Shown one piece after another: positions 34,285 to 46,210 of a stretch of 64,000 bases of DNA. The first letter of the stretch is position 1. Every line of letters begins with the position of its first letter. The notes under the pieces are model-generated. The model worked only from the letters and a program-made list of their open reading frames with translations. It ran no database searches and had not been told where the DNA came from. The DNA lies in the NCBI GenBank assembly GCA_964023275.1, contig OZ029916.1, positions 17,872,150 through 17,936,149 on the forward strand, in the 5' to 3' direction. Position numbers and translations under genes: made by a program. The DNA comes from Norana najaformis. Its lineage: Eukaryota; Annelida; Clitellata; Crassiclitellata; Hormogastridae.

Positions 34285-34877
34285 TTCCCTTGCTTAATGA
34301 TGAACTATCCAATTAAGTTTTTATCTCAGTTTTCTGTCTTTTGGATTGTAACTAGTTGCCATTACTTTGTTAGACCATGGCTTTTCTTTGACATTGACAC
34401 ACATTATTTTGGCATGGGTTTTATGGAGATTTGCGCAGATGGTGTTAGATTAAAACCTGATTGGATGCCCATATCCATAGAAAACAGTAAGGTTATTGAG
34501 TTTATTTTTTATTTTAATTGCTTTAAGATTAAGTGAACCAGCCCATTTAAATTAAAGTGAACAAAGTAAGCTAAAACTGATGGGAGACATAATGCTCTGA
34601 AAAAAGGCTTAGGAACTTAATTAATGACTGTATTAATTAATATGAATTAAATTATTCTTCATATTCAATTTATAAAAAGCTTTCAATGAAATTAATAATT
34701 AGTGATTTTCTTTAAACATGACAGAAGTAATTTTTAATACAAAATTATTAACAGCAAAATATGGCTGAGTTTAAAAAAAGAATGAAGGTGGAAGGTTGAA
34801 AGGTTTATCAGTTATGCTGACATAATATGGCCAAGTTAAAATAATAATTACATGACTAAGTTAGAAAGCTAAGTTAA

Positions 34878-34914
34878 AATAATAATAATAAGATTAATAT
34901 TAATAATAATAGTA
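34878..34914. repeat. (AAT)n microsatellite
   Basis: AATAATAATAAGATTAATATTAATAATAAT; a similar short tract lies at 35107-35140. Confidence 0.8.
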
Positions 34915-36170
34915 ATGTATGACTAAGTTGAAAAGTAAAATAGGTGAAAGGTTGAAAGATTGGTGAGTTATGCTGATAGAATATGACCTGCTTACTTATG
35001 CATATATGAATAATGATGTTGCTGAGGACGAGGCCTGATTTTCCAGACACCCCTTAACAGCTCCTTGAGTAATTTTTCAGTTCCTGAGGGATTATACTTA
35101 CCTTCGGCAAAAATAATACTAATAATAATAATTATAACAATGATTTTAATCCTGAGGGATCATGTATACCTTGGAAAAAAAAATAATATAAGCAAACTGT
35201 TTAAAAAATGATCTTATCTCTGTGGTGCATAACAGTAATATACTTGATTGCTGGTTCATGAGTTGATTGATCGTTTGCCACGGGTGATAGATCAAAGAAG
35301 CAAATTAGGTTGATTAGGGAAACAACCACATGGGCTCATCAGTACAGCTGTAATGGTGTTGTAATGATTCGATATATGTATATCTGATAATCATGTCATA
35401 AATATAATTGGAGCTTTGGCTAGGGTACCACCAACGAAGTGCCTAGTCTTAATGGACCCAGCTTTAGGCCATACACCATACTCTGAGAACTACTGTTTTG
35501 GTCTAAGTCTGGGGTTTTTATGCAGTTTTTGGTAAAGTCAACTGGCTGTTTAGCTGTGATTTACATGAGATAAAATCATAAAATTATGATATTAATGAAA
35601 GTGAGAACATAAATTCCCTCTGGGATAATGGTGTCAATGATATATTATCCATCCTGTCCATTGTTTTTCAATTTTTTCTTGTTTTGCTTTGCAAAACTGG
35701 GTGGTTAACTGTAGCTGATGATCTGATCCCGTAATAATGTAGGGCTGAGTTGATTTATATGGAAGATTGAAGCTGTTATTTCCTCTGCTAATGGGTGTTC
35801 TCACACTGGCTGCTTGACCTGTGTTTTGATGGTTGGCAATAAGTGAATTACTGCTGTTTGTGAATTATAGCATGACACTTTGCCAGGCACCTAGACTGAT
35901 TAGCAAATGGTGCCACCTCATTTTCTAAAGTACACTGAATGTGCTCTGGATGCATCTTTTCTCAAATAAACTGAAATTAACTCAGTTAATTTCAGTATGT
36001 TACTAGAATTTTGCTGCTTTGTGGATTGGTTGGCATATCTTCCTTGTACAGTAGTGTTAATGTTATCTTGTTATGCTGCTAAGAAACTGTTCTGTTTCTT
36101 GGACCCACATGTAATTTAAAGTAATTCAGTGCAGTGTAATGTAATAAGACATTTAGGTACCTGCAGTAGT

Positions 36171-36355
36171 ATAGCACTCACGGTAGCCGATTGGTTCGAG
36201 AACATGCCTTGCAACGCGAGCATGAAGGTTGGAGCCTCTTCTGAGACGGTTCTGTGTGCAGCACCTTCTAGTACTGCTTTAGTATTAGATAATGGTGCTT
36301 AATAAATACAGAAATAATAATAGCAATAATAATATTAATAATAATAATAATAAAA
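36171..36355 (+). mobile_element. tRNA-derived SINE with LINE-type tail and (AAT)n
   Basis: The head carries A box GTAGCCGATTGG and B box GGTTGGAGCCT at tRNA spacing. The body ends GGTGCTTAATAAATACAG, like the 3' end of the L2-type LINEs here, followed by an AAT tail (36308-36355). This is the usual plan of a SINE mobilised by a partner LINE. Confidence 0.75.
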
Positions 36356-36730
36356 TATAGCATCTGTTTTCTTTAGCAGTTACTGAACATTGTACTTGGA
36401 ACCAGTGCATTTATTGCCCACGTAATCCAGTGTCACATGGCAACTATCCTGCTTGTTTAAACGTCAATTAAGATTATGCATACCGGTATAATCGGCCGTG
36501 TATCCTGGTTGCCTTGTACTTGTTGTTTTAGTGGGCGTTGTAACTTTGTTGCTTCTTGTTTCACTGTAACATCATTTAGCAGCCTTTTATATTGCCCCTT
36601 AAATGGCTTTTACAAAGGTACAGTTGAAATATTTAGTTACCTTTGCTTAAAGGGTTTCCCTTGGTGTGTGGTAACCAGTATTGTTTATAAGACTTAGAAA
36701 CTTGAGATGAAGACAGTGAAGTACTAAGGC

Positions 36731-36868
36731 TGAGACCAAGATAGAGACCAAGATTGAGACCAAGATAGAGACCAAGATGGAGACCAAGATGGAGACCAAG
36801 ATAGAGACCAAGATAGAGACCAAGTTAGAGACCAAGATGGAGACCAAGACAGAGACCAAGATAGAGAC
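36731..36868. repeat. 12-bp minisatellite, about 11 copies
   Basis: The unit is AGAGACCAAGAT, with variable first bases (AG, GG, TG). A degenerate relative of the same words (GAGACTGAGACC, CAAGACA) continues at 37700-37810. A (TTAC)5 follows at 36949-36968. Confidence 0.95.
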
Positions 36869-37863
36869 TGTGGAGTATCAAGACGGAGAAGTTTCCATGA
36901 TGTGATTTCTCGCTCAGCCGATGGACAAATGGCATGTTAACAAATGTCTTACTTACTTACTTACTTAATGAGGCTTTTTGGAATGAAGTCCAAAGGTTAG
37001 AAAAGAAAAAAACATAAGCAGATACTTCCATATTAGTTTATCAGCTTGATCTTTTAAACACTATATGTTATATGACCTCCTTAGATTCAAGTTAAGTTTT
37101 GCAGCTTTTGATTTTTGAGGAACTGTAGACCTTTGCCATTTACTTTGTTGTGGTGGCACTAAGGAATTGTTTATTGGTTGAGATTTCAGTATCTCAATCA
37201 AGTCTAAATAATTCTTCATGACTTAAACAACAATACTGTTTCATACCTATATTGAAATAAATGAAGATTACGAATTTGCAGCATAGCTCACCAAGAGAAG
37301 CTTGAAGTAGTCTGATCATTTCAGTTTTGGTCATTTTAAACCCATGGTAACTGCACACCATTTCTTTCCTTTTCGCTACTTCAGGTTTTATGAAACACTT
37401 TTAAACATATATCAATTAGAAAAAAATTACCAAATGCACAATGTATGTCACGATTTCAACTGACTTTCAACAAACAAACCGTAACCAGTGAGTTGTTATC
37501 AAGATGGAGCTGCATATGTGACAAGAAAGACCAGTTTCAGAAATTTTTGTGTGATCACACTTCCGACTTCAGAGCTACAAGTTCACATCAGATTAGGCCA
37601 ATTTTCTAGTGTAAGAAACTAAGACAACTTATGCAAGACTTACCGAGACCATTTATTTGAAACAGAACAAGACTTGCATAAAGTCAGTTTCCAAATAGCC
37701 AAGACATGACCTCAACACTGAGACTGAGACCACCAAGACAGTAGGTTCCCAAAAGAGAGAACAAGACAGAGGCATGACTTGTCTTGGGACTGAGACTGAG
37801 TCTCAAGACCATGCAACTCCTAGTGGTAAATGTTTCATTTCTTGGCTGCGTTGATGCTACCTT

Positions 37864-38670
37864 CACCTTGTCACCTTGTGCTGTCAGCTCTTTGAGCTCT
37901 AGCGACCGTCATGATCAATCTTCTCCATTTCCTTCTTTCCAATGTCGCGTCCCTTAGTTGTGCCAAGTTCATTCCAGTTGCTTCGTGTATCTTGTCCATC
38001 CATTTTTTCCTTGGTCTCCCTTGTTTCCTCTTTCCCTCTCCACAAGCCAGCATCATTTCTTTTTCTAATCCGTCTGATCTCATAACATGTCCAAAGAACC
38101 TCAGCTTTGATTTTAGCACTGTTTGTTGTAACGTCTCATCTTGCTCAATTCCAATCGCCATGCGTACCCATTCATTAGTCCTTTTCTCCGTCCATGATGT
38201 TCTCAGCATCTTCCTCCATATCCACATTTCACAAGCATTGATTTTTTTCTCCATTTTCTTGGTCATTGTCCACGTCTCACTGCCGTATGTTACTGTTGGT
38301 ATAATCAAGGCCCTCACCAATCTTTTTTTCGTGTCTGTGCTCACATGTTTGTCTTTCCATAATTTTTCTAATCCATTCATTGCGGCTTTTCCAATCGCCA
38401 CCCTTCGATTTATTTCCATATCGCATTTTCCTTCTCTTTCTGCTACTGATCCCAAGAATGTAAAGCTGGTTACCGTCTCTAATTCCTCACCATCCACCAT
38501 AAAACTGCCCTCCTCAGCTGTTGTCATGATCTTCGTTTTCTTTATATTGAAGTATAGTCCTGCTTTCTCGCTCTCTCTCTTCAGCCTTCTTATCAGTTCT
38601 ACCAGATCTGTTTTTTTACCTGCTAATAGTGTTGTGTCATCTGCGTATCTACACTTTACTTTGTAGCTCA
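37864..38670 (-). mobile_element. 5'-truncated RTE-like LINE with 14-bp target-site duplication
   Basis: GTTGATGCTACCTT occurs at both edges (37850-37863 and 38671-38684), an exact 14-bp target-site duplication. Inside, the minus strand is one open frame from the left edge of the RT catalytic box (KCRYADDTTLLAG near 38645) through NIKKTKIMTT, SFTFLGSVAEREGKCDMEIN, SETWTMTKKMEKKINACEMW, LRTSWTEKRTNEWV, RFFGHVMRSDGLEKEMMLA and KQGRPRKKWMDKI to a stop at 37871. This is the C-terminal half of RTE-clade ORF2. The 3' end carries a short CAAGGTGA tandem, also typical. With no stops and high CpG this is a young copy. Confidence 0.92.
37871..38670 (-). CDS. RTE-like LINE ORF2, C-terminal part (partial)
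   Basis: This is the coding part of the insertion above, about 266 codons open to the truncation point. It has the YADD metal-binding box of the reverse transcriptase palm, the thumb, and the C-terminal GRPRKKW motif. Endonuclease and RT fingers are missing through 5' truncation, so it cannot encode an active protein. It is not a host gene. Confidence 0.9.
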
Positions 38671-38699
38671 GTTGATGCTACCTTAATAATCACTTATTC

Positions 38700-39072
38700 T
38701 AAAATCACCCAAAATGGTTTTCTCTATCCTGTATTTCACAAATCTCCATTCCTGTATCAAGTCCATCATTCACCTTCATCTGTCTGAAGCTCCTTATGTG
38801 TATTACTCCTCAGTCTTTCCGCCTTTTCAAGAAATCTTACACTGATCCATCCAATCCATTGCCTTCCCATCTCTGTCAGCCTAAACACAACCTATCATGA
38901 AAGGCTTCTCTGTCCCCTTTTCTCTCTAACCTTCTGGCAACCGGACGTTGTGCTTAACTTGGTATTTTTTGACAACCCCTCTGACTTGACACAGTGTTCT
39001 TAAATAAGCTGCTGCCCTGCATTTAGCTTTTAAGCAGTGTTTTAGAAATTTTCAAGATTACAATTACATCTG
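38700..39072 (+). repeat. 3' end of the CR1/L2-like LINE seen at 9880-11545
   Basis: The segment aligns with 11190-11545: CATCATTCACCTTCATCTGTCTG, ACTGATCCATCCAATCC, CTTCTGGCAACCGGACGTTG, TTCTTAAATAAGCTG, GCAGTGTTTTAGAAATTTTC. Only the ORF end and 3' UTR remain. The RTE insertion lies directly to its left. Confidence 0.75.
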
Positions 39073-40792
39073 AGATTGATAAATAGACTGCTAAGTAGCT
39101 GATTCCAGATAGTTGATTTCAGATACTCTGAATTTCAACTATACATACCACTTGCCAAAACCATTTCTATAGTACACTGTACACTGCTGTACATTTAATT
39201 TTTCTGGAAACCCAGTTTCTGACAGGATGTTATTGTTGACATTGTCTGTGATAAATAACTAGGAAATTGCGTGCCTCTGAAGTGGAACTTTGGTCCTTTC
39301 TGGGCTTAACATTATTGTAATGTTCCTGCTATTAAGTTTGGTGTTGGATAAAAGATCTTATTGATGAATAGCATGAAGTAATTCAGTTAACTATATGAAA
39401 CCTTGTGTATGGCCTTGTTGAAGTTTGTATGATTCTTGATAATAAATATTTGACAAGATTATTCTTTCAGCTTGTGTAGGACTACCTGTTCTAGGCCAGG
39501 TGTTTATTGTGGATGGCATTTACTTACTTGTCTTTCTTTGCACATGCAGGAGGCTTGGGATAAGCCCATGCTTTGCGATTGGCTTTTAGTATCGGTGACA
39601 ATTTATGGGGATTTAAAACCTGATTATGTTTGTCAAAATCTTATGTAATATTGACATCATTGAATGTCAGATCGAAAACAGGAACTGCCTGAATTGTGAC
39701 TTTAATATAATGATTTTAAACTACAGAAAAATATGCAATAACATACCATAGCATGAAGTTTTAAGTGTTTTTAGAATGACTTTTCATCTGCATTATGACC
39801 ACTGCAATCACTTACATATGTTAGCGACAAAAGTAACAACAACAATGAAGCATGTTGTAATTTCGTATTACAAGAATATGAAAAACAACAAGTCAGTTTC
39901 ATAGGCAACAGTGAGTTTTGACCATCAGTCATATTCATCTCACATGGCTGGCTTCCTTCACCATAGTCCACTATCTCTTCCCTCAATGTCAAAATGGTGT
40001 CATCTCATCTTTTTCTTGTCATTTGATTTCCCTGTGATGTGTTTACAATCATCTTATTGAAATTGACTGACTAAATTTTTGTTGAACAACCATTATGAAA
40101 CATCTCCGGTGATGAGCCAAACATTTTTAGCTGTTACAGAATAATATTGAGACCAGTTTTTCTGCTAAAGCTCAAATTATCAACAGGCATCAAATGAGCT
40201 TTAACGCATAAAAATTGGTACACGTGTGGGCTGTAGGCTGACCAGATAAACAGAAAGGCATAAAAATGCTGAGTGTGCATCTGTTGTTGGAGGCACCACT
40301 GTTACTTGGGTTGCTCAGAAAGAGTTCTTGGTAAAGATCTGCATGACCTAATCATCAACATCAAATGTCAATCTAGGGAGTCAAAATACCTCATTTCCTG
40401 AACTTAAACAAGTTGATTTTCTCTTATTGCACAGAAGGTTTTCTTGGTGAAAATCTCTATGACCCAGTCATCAACATCAAATGTCAAGTCGATAGGTTCA
40501 AGTGGACGAATATCAGATGTCCTGTTATTTGAGGCACAGGCCGTGCATGGTTGCCAGCCTGCCTGCCTGGCCTGGGGAAGATCCTGTGAACCCCTTTTCA
40601 CTCAGCTTCATGTAAACACTTTAATTATTTTATGGGCCTGTATCTGACTGACCGGACCTGTTTGTTTTGTTCCGCTAGTTTTTGCTAATGCCAGCCAGTT
40701 AGTCTGATTATCCTCAGTGCTTGGGCATTATGATAAAGGCACCTTAGAAGTCTTAAGATTAGATTAGAATTGTTGACATCTAATTTCCACTC

Positions 40793-41169
40793 AGGCATTC
40801 GAAATGAAGTGCATTCGGAAAATACTTAGAATATCATGGACAGAAAAAAGAACAAATGAGTGGGTTCTAGAGACGGCTGGTGTGGAAAGGAGTTTGCTTG
40901 AATTAATCAAAAGAAGAAAGATGTCGTACTTTGGACACATAATGAGGAAACAGGGTGATTGTTTGGAGAAGGAGATCATGCAAGGAACAGCTCCGGGAGC
41001 AAGAGCAAGAGGAAGACCAAGGAAGAGGTGGATGGACAACATCAGTGAATGGACCGGCATGGACACAGAGAAGTTGCTGAGAAGAACCGAGGATAGGAGT
41101 GGATGGAGAAGAATTGTCTACAATGCGACCAACCCTCGTACCGAGGACGGTTGAAAAGAAGAAGAAAAG
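40793..41169 (+). mobile_element. 5'-truncated RTE-like LINE with 11-bp target-site duplication
   Basis: AATTTCCACTC flanks the insertion (40782-40792 and 41170-41180). The + strand is open from the left edge (AFEMKCIRKILRISWTEKRT) through NEWVLETAGVE, MSYFGHIMRKQGDCLEKEIM, ARGRPRKRWMDNISEWTGMD and IVYNATNPRTEDG to a stop at 41154. A GAAGAAGAAAAG tail follows. This is the last ~120 residues of an RTE-clade ORF2, a different subfamily from the 37.9-kb copy (only about half the residues match). Confidence 0.92.
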
Positions 41170-43104
41170 AATTTCCACTCTGTTTGAACTTTGTGCCAAT
41201 GCAAAAGGGCTGCACAAGAATAAGTAAAACAGTAGGGAGGTAAAATGGTGTTCTGTTGTAGGATTGAAGTGGTCCTGTTTGCACTTCTGCCAGAAAGATC
41301 CCTCAAACCACAACCAGAAATGTCTGTATCGGCATGTAAACAAGCATATTTTTACTTTTACTCTAACTTTTTACAGGAGTAAATCCAATCCAGTCCAGTT
41401 TGTGGTGCCATTATCAAGAAATGAGATTTTATAATTGATACTCAATTCAAAGTTAAACCTTGTCCAATGGATCTACTGGTCATCTGATAGAAATGTTCAG
41501 TTGAGGCAGGAAGTTGTAAAATAACAATTGACATCAAAATAAGCAACACAGTTTTATCAGGAAAAGTTATTATCACTAGTAGGTTTTATGAATCCATTCC
41601 CTTAAAAGGTGAGAGTTAGAAAGATTGGTTGCTTTTCTGGCCTGTTCCATTAGGTTAAAACTAAAAGTAATGCTGGTCTGTTTTTGCTGAATGAACCCTA
41701 GCTGTGCACCATAGATAGATGTTAAGTGCATATCTGAGCTATTGTAAGGAACAAGGGAAAATATAGTGCTGTACAACTGCTAAATTACACCTGAAGCTTA
41801 TAGGTCAGCCAAACTGAAGGGAAGAAATTACCTAAGTTATTGTGAATTATCTTTTACGAATGCTACAATTGGCATAAGACTGTATTGACCACTTGTTGTT
41901 TAGGCACAGGTGTTGAAAAGATGTAAACATGTTTAGGAGATACAGTTCCAGCAACATGGGATTATTATCCCATCTGGTTTCCCACTTCAGGGGTGTGGCT
42001 TAGGATGCCTGTTTTTTGGCTGAAACCACTGCATGTCCCTATAGACATAACAGTTCAAAGTCTGGCCAGGACAGAGATGGATACCTCATTTAGAAAATTT
42101 CTGGTACTTGTCTCACAGTTTCAGAACCAAACTGTTGTTTAGGATGCAGCTAAATCGACTACCATTTTGCAGCTGAGCAGCAGAATCATTCACTGCTTGC
42201 CGCCTTCCATGTTCTCCCAGTTTGATTGGCTTTTCTGAGATCTTAATTCTTTGCTCTTAACAATTTTTGGCAATTGTTGGAAATCAGGACTGGTCGCATC
42301 ATTGTCTTCCAGCAGGCTGTTGCCTCTGGCTAATATTCTAATTATAACAGGCAATCCGCTTTTGTAGCTTCTTTGCTTTTGCGGTTGCAAATCCAGAGAG
42401 TGAGAAAGAGTAGACTGCTAGACTGCTGCTTAACAATAAACCACTGATAGAATTTCTAGCTTCAGCTGGAAATATTTAAATATAAGAGATTCTGTTAGAA
42501 CAATCTTGACTAGAGGAGCAGCAGAGCTGTTTTTGTCTGAGACAAATAAAGAATACTGTTCAGCATGCAAGGTTAATCATCTGTGTTGGCTTTGCAGTAT
42601 CTATTGCTGGGTCTGGCCTGTCCAGACCTGGCACTGAATAACACAGCAGACAGAATTCCATATGTTGCTTTATTTGTCATCATGGCATCGTGGAGACATC
42701 TGATGAGAACCAGCCAGATAATCCCTCTCCCGTTAACCCTTGACTGTTTGTGCCGAGAATGGTTACAGTAGGAAATGTAAATTAATGACCCCTGCACTAA
42801 TATTGACTGAATGAATGCTGTATCAGAAAGAAATTAATTGCAGTGTAGAGAGTGAAATGAAAAATGAAACTCTGCTTTATTAATTGAATTTTCAGAGAAT
42901 CACTGTTAGTTGCTGAATTGTCTTTTTAGTTTTGAAATTGGGTCATAATCTCAGAATTGATGTTGCTTTGATGAAAGCAAAGCCTCCAAAGTATATACAA
43001 ATGGTTTCATGATCCTCTATTTTCAATGCTTTCTGAAAATTAATGTTCTCAATGTACTTGAAAGGTTAATAAAAGCCAGTGTTTGACTGTCTTAATGCAC
43101 ATTT

Positions 43105-43170
43105 AACGTAATAATAATAATAATAATTTAAAAAAATAATAATAATAAGACGATTTATAGAGCGCCATAG
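43105..43170 (-). repeat. L2-type LINE/SINE 3' tail with (AAT)n
   Basis: The minus strand reads GGCGCTCTATAAATCGTC followed by (TTA)n, the same tail plan as other L2-type ends in the window. Confidence 0.6.
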
Positions 43171-43210
43171 TGTAGTTATTCGCTGACTGCAGCTATATGC
43201 GGCACAAGTG

Positions 43211-43516
43211 TCAGCATATACGCTGTAAAAACAATCAACAGCATATATGCTGTAAAAACAATCAACAGCATATTTGCTGTAAAAACAATCAACAGCATAT
43301 ACGCTGTAGAAACAATCAACAGCATATACGCTGTAAAAACAATCAACAGCATATACGCTGTAAAAACAATCAACAGCATATACGCTGTAGAAACAATCAA
43401 CAGCATATACGCTGTAGAAACAATCAACAGCATATATGCTGTAAAAACAATCAACAGCATATACGCTGTACTCTGTAAAAACAATCAACAGCATATACGC
43501 TGTAGAAACAATCAAC
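43211..43516. repeat. 27-bp minisatellite with a palindrome in each unit (11 copies)
   Basis: The unit is CAGCATATACGCTG followed by TAAAAACAATCAA. Units start at 43212, 43239, 43266 and so on to 43455, then 43489 after a 7-base insertion. The ACAGCATATATGCTGT variant is a perfect 16-bp palindrome. The long open frames on both strands come from the period being a multiple of three. Confidence 0.95.
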
Positions 43517-43839
43517 AAATCAAAATGGAAATTAGTGATTACAGTGCAGTAATTATGGAAAAGGTACCTATGGAAATAGTGTTCATGGTAGATTTGATAT
43601 TTGCACACTTCAGACCATTTCAGATGTACCGGTAGTTCGTTGAACAAAACTCTTGTCATTCTTAACTATTGACCAGCGTTTCTGCAAGACCTTGTATTAA
43701 GTCACAAATGTCGTTTATGTTTGATGACGGTAGATGCAATTACTTGTGTAATCAGGTTAGTTACCAAAGATGTGTTTATAGAATATGTTACAATGGAGAT
43801 TTTTCCTGTTATGCGACCGTCATTCACCTGTGAGTGAAC

Positions 43840-43935
43840 TTGGCATTCCCGGTTGAACTGTACCATCGTTAGGCTAGTGGGGAGCACCTTTGAGAGGCTC
43901 TTAGATGGTGCTGTATAAATGTCTACATACTTACA
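43840..43935 (+). repeat. L2-type LINE/SINE 3' end
   Basis: GGCTCTTAGATGGTGCTGTATAAATG is the standard tail of this group, followed by short TACA repeats. Confidence 0.5.
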
Positions 43936-44153
43936 TGCATGTAACAAGTGGAAACACACGTGTCTTGGAAATTAAGCTTCTTTTCATTGCTTGTATTCTA
44001 ATTGTCTTGGTAACTGTTGTATCCAACATTCCTGTTGTCATCGTCACCCTCATCATTTTCAACATAAAATTATAGCCAGTTTCATCATGTCCTATTCATT
44101 TATGTTGGAATCCAAAGTTTGATTATGATCGTGATTATGTCTTTGATCTTGTT

Positions 44154-44310
44154 GTGGCACAGTGGTCTATTCAATAGTGCGCTGTGTCTGTAATCCAACG
44201 ATTGTGAGTTTGCTTCTGCTGAGTGGACTTTGTATAACAACCCTGGGCAAGTTGTTTGTGCCCAATTGTCTCATGCCTCAGATTCAGATTTACTGACCTT
44301 GTGTCTGTAA
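44154..44310 (+). mobile_element. tRNA-derived SINE
   Basis: A box TGGCACAGTGG is perfect to consensus and a degraded B box GAGTTTGCTTC follows at tRNA spacing. The body has CCCTGGGCAAGTTGTTTGTG and CCCAATTGTCTC, a motif shared by many animal tRNA SINEs. Confidence 0.65.
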
Positions 44311-45784
44311 CAAGTGCAATATGTAGGATTAATAGTAATATTAATGACAACAGTAATAAAAATAAAGAGCTGTTTAACCATATTATGATCAATTCTATCA
44401 AAATTAATGATTCATCGTTCTCATCTAGAGCCATGATGATCTCAAAACTTTCCTGCTGCTCAGATCATTGTGATAGTGATGGCCTTGTTATTGGCCTATT
44501 ATCAATGATCAGCATAATCAGTGTTCCTATTCTGTTATATTGCTTTGATATAGTCCATATAATAGAGACTATGTTAACGTTTGAGCAACTTAGTAGTACA
44601 GACAACATGACAGAATCGCATGAATGAAACTGATCAACTGTTGATTTTAGATTGTCTTCAACAGATATTTATAGCGTGATCAGCCATGTATCTGTGCATG
44701 GGTGTGTGTGTTTTAATATCTAGTCACAGTATGCTGTGTGTTAATAATTGCTCTAGAAGCATGGAAATCTTCCTGCCAACACAAACATGTACACATGTTG
44801 CAACTCACTAACAGTCATCATTTTTATGGGCTTTGTGTATTTCTTTCTTATCATACATTTTGTATTAAAGTAGTGATCACTGATTGATTTGCAAGGCCTC
44901 CAGTACTTGTCTTTCAATCTCGGAAAAAAACAGCTGTAAAGCGTTATTGAAATCTGATTGCTGATATCACTTTCAGTGAATTTCTTGTGTTTTTTCTAGA
45001 TTATGATGATAATGGTTATATTATTGATCCTCTATATGCATTTATTCGCACTGATAACTGTCTACCATGGCCGTTACTAGGGCTTATGCAGTCCCAGTCT
45101 CTCCAGTTCTCATGATAAATGTAATGCTATTTTTCATTACATTCTTGATAAATGCTCAAACTTAAATCTGCTGCACATTACTTACTACATTCAAAAGTAA
45201 GTAAGGAACCAAGTATGAACATTCATGCAATGAGCTTTTATACAGAAGCATTAGTTGTCAGTAATTGTGCAGAGTTCTTCAAATGCACACAACATATTCT
45301 TAATGCTTTTGGTAAGTGGCACCTAAAGTTGCTTGGAGTGAATGAATCATTTTATCCTTTGATGAGACCATCTGTGCAATTACAGTTCTGGCGATCTGTC
45401 TTTAGGTTGGTTCTTTGTAAAGCTGGTCTGATTTTTTCTGTATCAATGCATTGTGGTCCCTTGATGTTAAAAATTTATTGGCAATTGCGTCTCTTGCATT
45501 ATTTATGTTAAAATAAACTTTGAGGATTATTAGCAAAAATATCTGTGAACCTTACAGGAAGCAAAATCAGCAAGACATAGTAATCTTTGGCACTCACACT
45601 TGTTTAAACAACATTTTTGGTTTCTTCCACACAGTTTATCATTTATCAATCTCCTTGTATTTTTGGTACGACAGCAGATTGCCTTCACCTCAGCATCTGT
45701 GGTTTACCATGTAAATCCTGGTGCATGTTGTGTGATATCTGAAGTTTATTTTTAGCTCTGTTAGACAGCCATGTTCCAGCACTT

Positions 45785-46210
45785 TTGTGAGGTGCTATAA
45801 AAATGCTAAGCTACATGCATACATACGTACATACATACATACATACATACATACATTCATACATACTTGCATGCATACATACATACATACGTACATACAT
45901 ACATACATTCATACATACTTGCATACATACATACATACATACATACATGCATACATACATGCATACATACATACACATACATACATACATACATGCATGC
46001 ATACATACATACATACATACATACATGCATACATACATGCATACATACATACACATACATACATACATACATGCATGCATACATACATACATACATACAT
46101 GCATACATACATGCATACATACATACACATACATACATACATACATGCATGCATACATACATACATACATACATGCTTGCATGCATACATACATACATAC
46201 TTACATGTAA
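45785..46210 (+). repeat. LINE-type tail plus long (ATAC)n array with higher-order repeat
   Basis: GAGGTGCTATAAAAATGCTAAG (45789-45812) is followed by about 390 bases of ACAT/GCAT repeats. The CACATAC variants recur at 45974, 46052 and 46126, giving a 74-78-base higher-order period. Open frames in all six readings are artefacts. Confidence 0.95.

Noticed and set aside
36171..36245. Functional tRNA gene
   Set aside because: A and B boxes are present, but the stems do not pair well and a LINE-type tail follows, so it is a SINE.
37911..38666. 251-codon + ORF
   Set aside because: Antisense shadow of the RTE-like LINE frame, which has YADD and GRPRKKW motifs and a TSD.
40903..41343. 146-codon minus ORF
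   Set aside because: Antisense shadow of the RTE-like fragment on the + strand.
43211..43516. CRISPR-like array
   Set aside because: Units are fully repeated with no unique spacers and the context is animal intronic DNA.
43066..43659. 197-codon repeated ORF (TAYMLLIVF type)
   Set aside because: Translation of the 27-bp minisatellite; the period is divisible by three.
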